64,000 nucleotides of DNA from a bacterium. Lineage in GTDB: Bacteria > Bacillota > Clostridia > Lachnospirales > Lachnospiraceae. Positions within the stretch are counted from its first letter, which is position 1; every line of letters begins with the position of its first letter. The stretch is taken from positions 1-64,000 of the forward strand of contig JAMPFT010000008.1 of NCBI GenBank assembly GCA_023664305.1, in the 5' to 3' direction. Both the position numbers and the translations under genes were made by a program. The notes beneath the pieces are model-generated. The model was not told the origin of the DNA. It was given only the letters and a program-made list of their open reading frames with translations, and searched no databases. Positions 1 through 7,132 of this stretch are shown piece after piece.

Positions 1-2
1 GC

Positions 3-62
3 CTGGGCAAGGACAAGATGGGCAGGATCAGCTTCTCCATGAAGGATGTGGCGCAACGGTAA
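3..62 (+). CDS. pnp: C-terminal end of a PNPase-like S1-domain protein (partial)
   Basis: Nineteen codons and a TAA stop remain, the rest lying before the window. The peptide ends in GKDKMGRISFSMKDVAQR, the last strand of an S1 RNA-binding domain as found at the end of polynucleotide phosphorylase, which degrades RNA 3' to 5'. The terminator at 159-203 fits as its transcript end. Another S1 protein cannot be excluded because only the tail is visible. Confidence 0.55.
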   Translation: MGKDKMGRISFSMKDVAQR

Positions 63-158
63 AAGTCGGCAAAGCTGACAAAGTGAATAAATTCCCAATG
101 TGAATGCTTTGCATTCTTTATGGATTGCGGCGGTTTTTTCATAAAATAAAAGACGTTT

Positions 159-203
159 GCGGGCTTCCGGCGTATTTCAGAGGCGCCGGGGCCCGCTTTT
201 TTT
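159..203 (+). terminator. Rho-independent terminator after the S1-domain gene
   Basis: GCGGGC-TTCCGGCG pairs with CGCCGGGG-CCCGC around a short AT-rich loop and is followed by seven T residues. It lies about 95 bp after the stop of the partial gene and points forward. Confidence 0.8.
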
Positions 204-210
204 AGCTTAT

Positions 211-281
211 AGGAAACTTCGTCACGGCAAGAGAAGAATGCGAAGCATTCTTCTAAGTGCCACGAAGGGGCACTTTTTTAT
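211..281 (+). repeat. Recurrent intergenic two-hairpin element, copy 1
   Basis: A lead of AGGAAACTTCGTCACGGCAA is followed by a perfect hairpin (arm AGAAGAATGC, loop GAA) and a second hairpin (arm AAGTGCC) ending in a T run. Related copies lie at 15891-15936 and 39912-39975. The second hairpin could work as a terminator. Confidence 0.65.
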
Positions 282-454
282 AGTTGTTTTCGGAAAAGCA
301 TGCCGGAATATCCGGTGATTTTGTCTATTCCGGTTATGACAATCAGTGTCTTTACCGTAAGTATGCCGGCAGGATGGATTGTGGGAAAGATTCCCGTAAT
401 CGGGAAATGGGTTACGTTTCAGTAGAAGTATCATATTAAAGAAGGAGGGTTTAC

Positions 455-1834
455 ATGTTATCACAGGAACTTATCAGGGAAGCGCTGTTGAAGGCGCTCT
501 CCACAGGTGCGGATTACGCGGAGGTTTACGCGGAGCACACACAGCAGAAGACCATCAGCCTGGTGTCCGCCAGGGTGGATAAAATTGCGGATGCGGTGAT
601 TTCCGGCGTGGGAATCCGTATTTTCAAGGGAACAAGGTGCGTGGCAGGGTCCGCTTCGTCCCTGGAGCCCGCGGCTGTGCTGGACTGCGCGGCAAAGGTG
701 GCTGACGCGATGCAGGGAACACCGGAAATTCAGGATCTTGTGTTGAGAGAACGTCTTTTCGGAGACATTCATCCGATTCGGATTGTCCCGGCAAGCGTGG
801 AGAACGCGGATAAGATCGACTACGTCCGCGAGGCCTGCCAGGCGGCGAAGAGCTACAGCGAGGAGATTTCCCAGGTGACGGGAAGCTTTCTGGAGGTGGA
901 TCATAAGATCCTGATCGCCACCAGCGAGGGACTGCTTGCACAGGACAGACAGATCCGCAGCAGAGTGAGTATTTCCGCCATTGCCAGCGACGGCAGCGAG
1001 AATCAGACCGGTTCCGTGGCCCCCGGTGCAAGAAAGGGACTGGAGCTTTTTGAGGAGTTTGATCCGAAGGAGCTGGGCAAAAAGGCGGCGAAGCAGGCAG
1101 TGACCATGCTTCACGCCGGATACATTAACGCGGGCGTGATGCCTGTGGCCATCGAGAACGGCTTCGGCGGCGTGATCTTCCATGAGGCCTGCGGACATTC
1201 CCTGGAGGCGTCCAGCGTGGCGCTGGGGCAGTCCCAGTTCTGCGGCAAGCTGGGACAGCAGATTGCGAATCCCAAGGTGACCGCTATCGACGACGGCACG
1301 ATTCCGGGCGGCTGGGGTTCCATGAACATCGACGACGAGGGCACTCCCGCGCAGAAGAAGATTCTGATCGACAAGGGTGTTCTGAAGACCTATATGATCG
1401 ACAAGCTCAACGGCAGACGGATGGGCATGGAGTCCACCGGAAGCTCCAGAAGACAGAGTTATCAGTATGTTCCCACCTCCAGAATGACCAACACTTACAT
1501 AGCGGCTGGGGAGGACAGGGACGAGGATATCATCTCCTCCATCGAGTACGGACTTTATGCGAAGGATATGGGCGGCGGTTCCGTGAACCCTGTGACGGGA
1601 CAGTTTAACTTCTCCGTGAAAGAGGGATATGTGATCCGGGACGGCAAAATCTGCGAGCCTGTCCGCGGCGCGAGCCTGGTAGGCAAGGGTTCGGATGTCA
1701 TCATGAATATCGACATGGTAGGAAAGAATGTGGCGAGGGCCCAGGGCATGTGCGGCGCATCCTCCGGAAGCATTCCTACCGACGTAGGGCAGCCTTTGAT
1801 CCGCGTATCCTCGATTACGGTTGGGGGACGCTGA
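455..1834 (+). CDS. tldD: TldD-type metalloprotease subunit
   Basis: 459 residues, the usual length for TldD. The zinc-binding HExxxH motif is H243-E-A-C-G-H248, with glycine-rich family segments later (GGGSVNPVTGQF, GKGSDVIMNIDMVG). The TldD-TldE heterodimer is known as a metalloprotease that degrades unfolded peptides and matures some modified peptides such as microcin B17. A good ribosome site (GAAGGAGGG) precedes the ATG. The partner gene follows after 115 bp, and the two are probably one operon. A long open frame on the opposite strand is a shadow of this GC-rich gene. Confidence 0.93.
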   Translation: MLSQELIREALLKALSTGADYAEVYAEHTQQKTISLVSARVDKIADAVISGVGIRIFKGTRCVAGSASSLEPAAVLDCAAKVADAMQGTPEIQDLVLRERLFGDIHPIRIVPASVENADKIDYVREACQAAKSYSEEISQVTGSFLEVDHKILIATSEGLLAQDRQIRSRVSISAIASDGSENQTGSVAPGARKGLELFEEFDPKELGKKAAKQAVTMLHAGYINAGVMPVAIENGFGGVIFHEACGHSLEASSVALGQSQFCGKLGQQIANPKVTAIDDGTIPGGWGSMNIDDEGTPAQKKILIDKGVLKTYMIDKLNGRRMGMESTGSSRRQSYQYVPTSRMTNTYIAAGEDRDEDIISSIEYGLYAKDMGGGSVNPVTGQFNFSVKEGYVIRDGKICEPVRGASLVGKGSDVIMNIDMVGKNVARAQGMCGASSGSIPTDVGQPLIRVSSITVGGR

Positions 1835-1949
1835 AGCAACTCGAAGAATGTCAGAAGGGGGCAGAGCCAGCCTCTTTGAACAAGCATTCTTCCCACGGGG
1901 AAGGTTGAGAATTGTGCGCGCCCGGTTCACGGGCAGATGGGAGAAAAAC

Positions 1950-3293
1950 ATGACATATCAGGAATTTAAGAACGCCGTGATCGCCGTCTCAGAGGAGATG
2001 AAGGTTGCGGATTATGAGCTTTACTATACGGAGAGAGAGTCTACCTCCGTGGATATTTACAAGCAGGAGATCAGCGAGTACAGCACGGATACCGGTATGG
2101 GAATCTGCTACCGCTGTATCCGGGACGGAAAGGCGGGTTACGCTTCCACCGAGAACCTGACCGAAGAGGAAGCCAGGTCGCTGGTGCTGCGGGCGCTGGA
2201 AAACGCGGACTCCATTGAGAGCGAGGAAAAGGCGTTTATCCATGAAAAAGGCGACGTGTACGCTGTGCTTCCGAAGGAGGAGAGTCAGGTCCCTACCGGC
2301 GCGGAGCTGTCCGAAGCGGCGCTTGCCCTGCAAAAGGAAGTATATGCGCAGGATTCCCGCGTGGCGGACGGCACGCAGAGCTATGCTGGCTACGCGAGCT
2401 TTCGCTGTGCGCTTTACAATTCCAAGGGCCTTGACCTGGAGGATTGCTCCTCTTACTCCAACTGCATGGCGTCGGCCCTGGTGTCTGACGGCGAGGAAAT
2501 GTACAACGGCTTCGAGGTGAAGGACGGCGTACTGGGAGAGATCGACTTAAAGGAGATCGCTGCGAAGGCCGTGGAGGACGCGGTATCGACCATCGGCGCG
2601 GACAGTATGCCCAGCGGCAAGTATAACGTAGTCTTTACGGGCAATGCCTTTGCTCAGCTTTTGAACACCTATTCCTCCGTCTTTTCCGCGGAGGCGGCGC
2701 AGAAAGGCATGTCCCTGTTAAAGGATAAGGAGGGAGAGAAGATTGCGGCGGATACGGTGACCGTCATCGACGACCCCATGCATGAGAAGAGTCCCCTCAA
2801 GAGGACCTTTGACGGAGAGGGCGTGGCGACCTATAAAAAGAACGTGATTGAGAGCGGTACGCTGAAGACCCTGCTCCACAATCTGACCACGGCGGCGAAG
2901 GCCGGCGTGAAGTCCACCGGAAACGGACAGAAGGCCTCCTATGCCTCCACGGTGGGAGTCGGCCCCTTTACGCTTTACCTGAACCCGGTGGAGGGGACGG
3001 AGGAAGAGTTCCTGGCCGTGGCGGAGACTGGCGTCTGTATCAAGGATGTCTCCGGCCTGCACGCGGGGGCAAACCCCATCACGGGAGATTTCTCCCTCCT
3101 GGCGGAAGGGTATCGCTTCGAGGAAGGAAAAAAGACGGTTCCCGTGAAAAACATTACGGTTTCCGGCAATTTCTTTACACTTCTGAAGGAGATCGAGAAG
3201 GTGGGGACGGATATGAAGTTCATCCGCTCCATGAGCGGAAAATGCGGCGCGCCCTCCGTTCTGGTGAGGAATATGACGGTTGCAGGGCAGTGA
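1950..3293 (+). CDS. pmbA: PmbA/TldE-type partner of TldD
   Basis: 447 residues counted from the ATG at 1950. The open frame runs further upstream, but that part has no family similarity and only a weak ribosome site. It shares the PmbA/TldD fold (for example GANPITGDFSLLAEGYRFEEG and a C-terminal GKCGAPSVLVRN) but lacks HExxxH, as expected for the non-catalytic TldE half of the heterodimer. The gap between the two genes carries an imperfect inverted repeat (GAAGAATG at 1843-1850 and CATTCTTC at 1885-1892), which recalls the recurrent hairpin element of this genome. Confidence 0.9.
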   Translation: MTYQEFKNAVIAVSEEMKVADYELYYTERESTSVDIYKQEISEYSTDTGMGICYRCIRDGKAGYASTENLTEEEARSLVLRALENADSIESEEKAFIHEKGDVYAVLPKEESQVPTGAELSEAALALQKEVYAQDSRVADGTQSYAGYASFRCALYNSKGLDLEDCSSYSNCMASALVSDGEEMYNGFEVKDGVLGEIDLKEIAAKAVEDAVSTIGADSMPSGKYNVVFTGNAFAQLLNTYSSVFSAEAAQKGMSLLKDKEGEKIAADTVTVIDDPMHEKSPLKRTFDGEGVATYKKNVIESGTLKTLLHNLTTAAKAGVKSTGNGQKASYASTVGVGPFTLYLNPVEGTEEEFLAVAETGVCIKDVSGLHAGANPITGDFSLLAEGYRFEEGKKTVPVKNITVSGNFFTLLKEIEKVGTDMKFIRSMSGKCGAPSVLVRNMTVAGQ

Positions 3294-3357
3294 TGATGCA
3301 TGTTGTAACAAAACAGAACGGTTAAAATGAAAACGGATATAGAGAATTATAAGGAAG

Positions 3358-3388
3358 AGGAAGCAGATGCGTCAGGCACCTGCTTCCT
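3358..3388 (+). terminator. Possible terminator after pmbA
   Basis: AGGAAGCAG and CTGCTTCCT form a 9-bp stem about 65 bp after the pmbA stop. The T run is weak and offset, so termination is plausible rather than clear. Confidence 0.4.
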
Positions 3389-3522
3389 TGCCGCTTTTAG
3401 CATGACAATATAATTTTTGCAAAGCGTGGATTCTATTGTTGTAATCAGACGACAGATGGGATAAAATTTAGAAAAAAGAAAATGTTGTAAGTGGGACAGA
3501 ATTTGAAGCGGGAGGTTGTAAA

Positions 3523-3819
3523 ATGCCTTATACAATAGATGAGATCAGGACAAAAGCAATGCCGATAGCAATTCGCTACGGTGTGGATGCACTTAGTCTT
3601 TTTGGTTCCTATGCGCGAGGTGAAGCGGATGAAAAAAGCGACTTGGATTTTTTAATACAAAAGGGAAGCATGAAAGGGCTTCTTTCCTACTGTGGAATGA
3701 TTGCGGATTTGGAGGATGCATTTCAGTGTCATGTTGATTTAGTGGTAAAGAACGCAATTAAAGATAAACAGTTTCTTGAAGCGATTGGCAAGGATGAGGT
3801 GAAACTTTATGAGAGGTAA
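3523..3819 (+). CDS. mntA: MntA-type minimal nucleotidyltransferase antitoxin
   Basis: 98 residues. The nucleotidyltransferase signature GS-x10-DxD is complete: G28-S29, then D40-L-D42, in GSYARGEADEKSDLDF. In characterised MntA-HepT modules the MNT protein is the antitoxin and adds AMP groups to the HepT RNase to silence it. The stop overlaps the start of the HepT gene by 11 bases, the usual arrangement. The ribosome site GGGAGG precedes the ATG. The partner toxin is broken here, so this antitoxin may now be an orphan. Codon use is more AT-rich than the flanking housekeeping genes. Confidence 0.88.
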   Translation: MPYTIDEIRTKAMPIAIRYGVDALSLFGSYARGEADEKSDLDFLIQKGSMKGLLSYCGMIADLEDAFQCHVDLVVKNAIKDKQFLEAIGKDEVKLYER

Positions 3820-4199
3820 GAACTCAGAACGAGTGATACTGCAAAAGATGCTCCGGTATTGTGATGAGATAGAGCAGATTTTGAAAAAGCATCATTCTGA
3901 CAGAGAAGAATTTGAGAATGATACAGAATTTCAGTTTGCGTGTGGAATGTGTATTATTCAGATAGGAGAGCTTGTTGCGGGATTAGATGAAGGTTTTGTA
4001 AAAAAGCATTCGGATATCCCATGGCGTCAAACAATAGAATTCACGCTTCGCGAGAATTCTATTGTCATGAATCAAAGGAATGCGCAATGTTTATGCGCAT
4101 GATTATGACATTATTGACAATGACATCATATGGGAAACCATCACGAAAGAAATGCCGGAGCTTAAAGAAAAACTGCAGGCAATCTTTTCTGCATTGTAA
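3809..4199 (+). pseudogene. hepT: HepT-type HEPN RNase toxin, frameshifted by a 40-bp insertion
   Basis: The first reading frame (residues 1-76) ends in ...DIPWRQTI, a typical HepT segment. The expected continuation GMRNVYAHDYDIIDND then IWETITKEMPELKEKL is present but in another frame from 4077 to the stop at 4199. Between them, 4037-4076 is 40 extra bases. Removing them restores ...WRQTI-GMRNVYAHDY..., so the insertion is well defined. The HEPN catalytic motif RX4H (R-NVYA-H) lies after the insertion and is lost from the truncated 97-residue product. The toxin should therefore be inactive. Confidence 0.85.
4031..4065. repeat. Palindrome at the hepT insertion
   Basis: Perfect 12-bp arms ACAATAGAATTC (4031-4042) and GAATTCTATTGT (4054-4065) flank an inner CGC-TTC-GCG mini-stem. 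The left arm begins six bases inside the original gene, so the insertion may have been copied from the flank as an inverted duplication. Confidence 0.8.
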
Positions 4200-4218
4200 G
4201 TAAACCATGAGGATAGGG

Positions 4219-4245
4219 AGCCGGTCGTAAAAGACTGGCTTTTTT
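4219..4245 (+). terminator. Terminator after the mntA-hepT locus
   Basis: AGCCGGTC and GACTGGCT (one G-T pair) form an 8-bp stem with loop GTAAAA, followed by TTTTT. Confidence 0.8.
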
Positions 4246-4342
4246 GCTCTGCAATTCACAGGAACCTGCCCTCTTTCCGCCGCAAATTATTCTGTAAACC
4301 GGAAAGTTAATAAGATAATCATGTAAATTTATATTTATTTAA

Positions 4343-4370
4343 TTGAATTTCGTCTATAAGAGTGTACAAT
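4343..4370 (+). promoter_or_regulatory. Sigma-A-like promoter for the zinc-ribbon gene
   Basis: TTGAAT (4343-4348), 16 bases, TACAAT (4365-4370). The TTG that opens the long frame is the -35 box, which argues that translation starts further down at 4481. Confidence 0.6.
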
Positions 4371-4480
4371 GTTATCTATGGGCAGGAAATGCGCGGGCGG
4401 GTGGGCGGACGCCATGGACGGAGAAAGCGGTACATCCTGCCGGGAAGGAACAGAGAAAGCTACAGGCGGGAGGCGTAAGA

Positions 4481-4873
4481 TTGAGAGAAAAATTAAGTCG
4501 TTTTATGTGGGGAAGATACGGAAATGATCAGTTAAACCGTTTCCTGATGGTGGTTATGCTGATTTTGCTGGTGCTGCATATGATCTTTGGAGGCCCCTTT
4601 TACCTTCTGGCGCTTGCGCTTTTGATTTACTCCTATTTCCGGATGTTTTCCAGAAATATTGCGAAGCGTTCTGCGGAGAATCAGTGGTATCTGCGAAAAA
4701 GTATGAAGTTTAGGGGGCTGTTCCAGAAAAAGAGACGGGAGCTGTCACAGTTGAAGCAGTATCATATTTACCGCTGCCCAAACTGTAAGCAGAAGATCCG
4801 GGTGCCGAGGGGGCGGGGGAAGATTGCGGTTACCTGCCGGAAATGCGGGACGGAGTTTGTAAAAAAGAGCTGA
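4481..4873 (+). CDS. Small membrane protein with C-terminal zinc ribbon
   Basis: 130 residues from the TTG at 4481, which has a GGGAGG ribosome site; the open frame begins further upstream inside a promoter. Residues about 21-55 form one or two membrane segments (FLMVVMLILLVLHMIF, then YLLALALLIYSYF). A basic stretch follows (60-92). The C terminus is a zinc ribbon with C99-x2-C102 and C119-x2-C122. No enzymatic motif is seen. It is the first gene of a trio with a DUF5685-like protein and a J-domain protein, so a role in membrane-linked protein handling is possible, but this is inference. Confidence 0.75.
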   Translation: MREKLSRFMWGRYGNDQLNRFLMVVMLILLVLHMIFGGPFYLLALALLIYSYFRMFSRNIAKRSAENQWYLRKSMKFRGLFQKKRRELSQLKQYHIYRCPNCKQKIRVPRGRGKIAVTCRKCGTEFVKKS

Positions 4874-4893
4874 GAAGCTGTGTGTGGGTGGCT

Positions 4894-4981
4894 GTAAGTC
4901 CGCGAGCCTGCGGCCGGATGTCAGAAGCAGGGCGGACGCGGTGAGCGATGCGGTGTAAGTCTGCGGGCCTGCGGCCGGATG
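4894..4981 (+). repeat. 27-bp direct repeat pair before the DUF5685-like gene
   Basis: 4894-4920 and 4955-4981 are nearly identical copies (GTAAGTC.GCG.GCCTGCGGC core), 61 bp apart. The second copy ends just before the ribosome site of the next gene. It looks like a short local duplication. Confidence 0.75.
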
Positions 4982-4989
4982 GGAGCAAA

Positions 4990-5898
4990 ATGTTCGGATA
5001 TGTGATCATCAATAAGGCGGAGATGAAATTCAAGGAATTTGATGTGTATCATTCTTATTACTGCGGTATCTGCCGGGACCTGAAGCGTAAATACGGCGCG
5101 CTGGGGCAGATGTCCCTGAGCTATGATATGACCTTTCTCGCCATCCTGCTCACCGGACTGTATGAGCCGGAGACAGCGGCGGGAAGCTGTAAATGTTTTG
5201 CCCATCCCTTTGAAAATCATCCCACAAAAAGCAATATTTTTACGGAGTATGCGGCGGATATGAACGCGCTGTTTACTTATTATAAGTGTCGGGACGACTG
5301 GGAGGACGAGAAAAAGTTCCGGAAGCTTCTTTACGGCAAAATGCTGGAGGGAAGGACGGGGAAGCAGCTGCAGGTTTACGCGGAGAAGGTGAAGAAAATC
5401 AGTATCCTGATGCAGAATTTCTCGGATTCGGAGAAGGAAGAGAACGCGGATATCGACACGCTGGCGGGGCTTTTCGGCAAGGTTATGGCGGAAATCGTCA
5501 CCCCGAGGGAGGACGAATGGTCGGATAATCTGCGCACTCTGGGATTCTTTTTGGGAAAATTCATCTATCTTTGCGACGCCTATGAGGATGTGGAAAAGGA
5601 CATAAAAAAGGGAACGGTCAATCCCCTGAAGCGCAGATATGAGAGTCCGGATTTCGAGGAAGAGTGTAAGACGATTTTGACGATGATGATGTCGGAATGC
5701 TGCAGAGAGTTTGAAAAGCTGCCCATTTTGGAGAATGTGGAGATTTTGCGCAATATCCTTTATTCCGGAGTCTGGTGCCGTTATGAGGCGGTACACGAAA
5801 AGCGGATCGCAGGACAGCAGAAGGCGGGCGGCAGAACGGAGGCGGAAAGCGCCGGGCGGCAGGCAGAGCAGCAGGAGGCGGACGGATCCGGAAGGTAA
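4990..5898 (+). CDS. DUF5685-like protein, possible terpene-synthase-like fold
   Basis: 302 residues from the ATG at 4990, which has GGGAGC upstream; the protein opens with MFGYVIINKAEMKFKEFD. Early residues include a YYCGICRDLKRKYG C-x2-C segment. Two acidic motifs stand out: D102-D-W-E-D106, which fits DDxxD, and D196-A-Y-E-D200-x3-D204. Spacing and all-helical character resemble the two aspartate-rich motifs of isoprenoid synthases, but I cannot confirm this fold. The tail from about residue 275 is low-complexity (QQKAGGRTEAESAGRQAEQQ). It sits 116 bp after the zinc-ribbon gene and 39 bp before the J-domain gene. Confidence 0.75.
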   Translation: MFGYVIINKAEMKFKEFDVYHSYYCGICRDLKRKYGALGQMSLSYDMTFLAILLTGLYEPETAAGSCKCFAHPFENHPTKSNIFTEYAADMNALFTYYKCRDDWEDEKKFRKLLYGKMLEGRTGKQLQVYAEKVKKISILMQNFSDSEKEENADIDTLAGLFGKVMAEIVTPREDEWSDNLRTLGFFLGKFIYLCDAYEDVEKDIKKGTVNPLKRRYESPDFEEECKTILTMMMSECCREFEKLPILENVEILRNILYSGVWCRYEAVHEKRIAGQQKAGGRTEAESAGRQAEQQEADGSGR

Positions 5899-5937
5899 GC
5901 GAAAGGCAGTCATCCGCGGGTACGGAGAGAGGTAGTT

Positions 5938-6690
5938 ATGTACGACCCATACGGTGTGTTAGGCGTGAACAGAAGCGCCACGGAGGAAGAAATCAAAAAA
6001 GCATATAAAACGCTGAGCCGGAAGTACCATCCGGACGCGAATATCAATAATCCCAACAAGGCCCAGGCGGAGGAGAAGTTCAAGGAGATCCAGGCGGCTT
6101 ACCAGCAGATTATGAAAGAACGGACCTCCGGCTACGGGAGCGGCGGGGGGTACGGCTACGGAGGCAGCTCGGGAGGCTACGGTGGACAGGGTTACGGCGG
6201 ACAGGGCGGAGCAGGCTATGGAGGCGGTTACGGTCCTTTCGGGGGCTTCGGCGGCTTTGGCTTCGGGCAGGATCAGGACACGGGGTATGAGGATAACACT
6301 TATATCCGGGCCGCGGGCAATTATATCCGAAACGGATATTACCGGGAGGCCCGCACAACGCTTGACAGTATGGCGGAGGCGGGAAGGAATGCCAGATGGT
6401 ATTATTACAGCGCTATCGCCCATTCCGGTCTGGGAAATAATGTGGCGGCGCTGGAACATGCCAGACGGGCGGCGGCCATGGAGCCTGACAATATGAGCTA
6501 CCGCAGCCTCGTGCAGCGGTTTGAGAGCGGAGGCAGCTGGTACGAGCAGAGACAGGCAAGCTACGGCTATCCCAGCTTCGGCGTCGGAAATATGTGCGGG
6601 AAGATTTGTCTGGCCAATCTGATTTGCAATCTGTGCTGCTGCGGAGGCGGCGGATGCTGCGGGATGGGAGCGCCGATGATGTATTTTTGA
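5938..6690 (+). CDS. J-domain protein with Gly/Tyr-rich linker, TPR-like helices and Cys-rich tail
   Basis: 250 residues. The J domain occupies 1-62 with the HPD tripeptide at H31-P32-D33, which stimulates Hsp70 (DnaK) ATPase. Residues about 64-112 are Gly/Tyr/Phe-rich. Residues 122-195 look like paired TPR helices ([35 protein letters not shown]). The tail has clustered cysteines ([20 protein letters not shown]) that could bind metal or insert in a membrane. It lacks the DnaJ zinc finger and substrate-binding domain, so it is a specialised class C J-protein. The ribosome site GAGAGAGG fits the ATG. Confidence 0.88.
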   Translation: MYDPYGVLGVNRSATEEEIKKAYKTLSRKYHPDANINNPNKAQAEEKFKEIQAAYQQIMKERTSGYGSGGGYGYGGSSGGYGGQGYGGQGGAGYGGGYGPFGGFGGFGFGQDQDTGYEDNTYIRAAGNYIRNGYYREARTTLDSMAEAGRNARWYYYSAIAHSGLGNNVAALEHARRAAAMEPDNMSYRSLVQRFESGGSWYEQRQASYGYPSFGVGNMCGKICLANLICNLCCCGGGGCCGMGAPMMYF

Positions 6691-6698
6691 TTTTCCTA

Positions 6699-6727
6699 TT
6701 GCTTTTTTCGGAAGTCTCCACTATAAT
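6699..6727 (+). promoter_or_regulatory. Promoter upstream of nrdD
   Basis: TTGCTT (6699-6704), 17 bases, TATAAT (6722-6727). It starts nine bases after the J-domain gene stop and about 400 bp before the nrdD start codon, which implies a long leader. Confidence 0.65.
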
Positions 6728-6776
6728 GGAAATACAAGATATAGATGCGGATTGTGGAATGAACCACAAAATATAG

Positions 6777-6819
6777 AAAAGAGCTGTGTCCGTGGTATAC
6801 TTGCGGTACGGCTCTTTTT
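6777..6819 (+). terminator. Terminator-like hairpin in the nrdD leader
   Basis: AAAAGAGC pairs with GCTCTTTTT around an inner CCG/CGG stem, ending in a T run. A small hairpin (TTGTGG/CCACAA, 6752-6769) comes just before. From the predicted promoter this gives a transcript of roughly 85 bases, so it may be an attenuator or a small RNA terminator. Confidence 0.5.
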
Positions 6820-6882
6820 CTATTGTCGGAAGCTTTATCCTTGCCAAAGCAAACGTATCTGCAGTCGGAGAGACCGGAAACG

Positions 6883-7074
6883 GAAAACCCCGAAAATGAA
6901 AGACATCGGGAACGGAAAGGGCGGGAAGCCGAAAACCCCGAAAATGAAAGACATCGGGAACAGAAAAGGCGGGAAGCCGAAAACCCCGAAAATGAAAGAC
7001 ATCGGGAACAGAAAGGGCGGGAAGCCGAAAAGCCCGAAAACGGAAGACGCCGGGAACGGAAAATCCCGGGAAAC
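6883..7074 (+). repeat. 48-bp tandem repeat, four copies, in the nrdD leader
   Basis: Copies start at 6883, 6931, 6979 and 7027; the first three are almost identical and the fourth is diverged. The unit is purine-rich (core GAAAACCCCGAAAATGAAAG). The array stays open in the nrdD frame, but the nrdD family start is downstream at 7133, so it is most likely untranslated. Confidence 0.85.
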
Positions 7075-7132
7075 CGAAAGCGGCGGAAAGGACAGAGAAA
7101 TAATCCGGGAAAACAGAGAAAAGGGGCGGAAA

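Noticed and set aside
461-1951. A 496-residue frame on the minus strand across tldD
   Set aside because: It is a GC-bias shadow of a clear TldD gene, without family features.
4343-4480. N-terminal extension of the zinc-ribbon protein from the TTG at 4343
   Set aside because: That TTG belongs to a -35 box, and the segment contains no hydrophobic or conserved stretch.
6752-7132. A 127-residue basic N-terminal extension of NrdD
   Set aside because: It is translated tandem repeat and leader hairpins; the NrdD family begins at 7133, where a good ribosome site is present.
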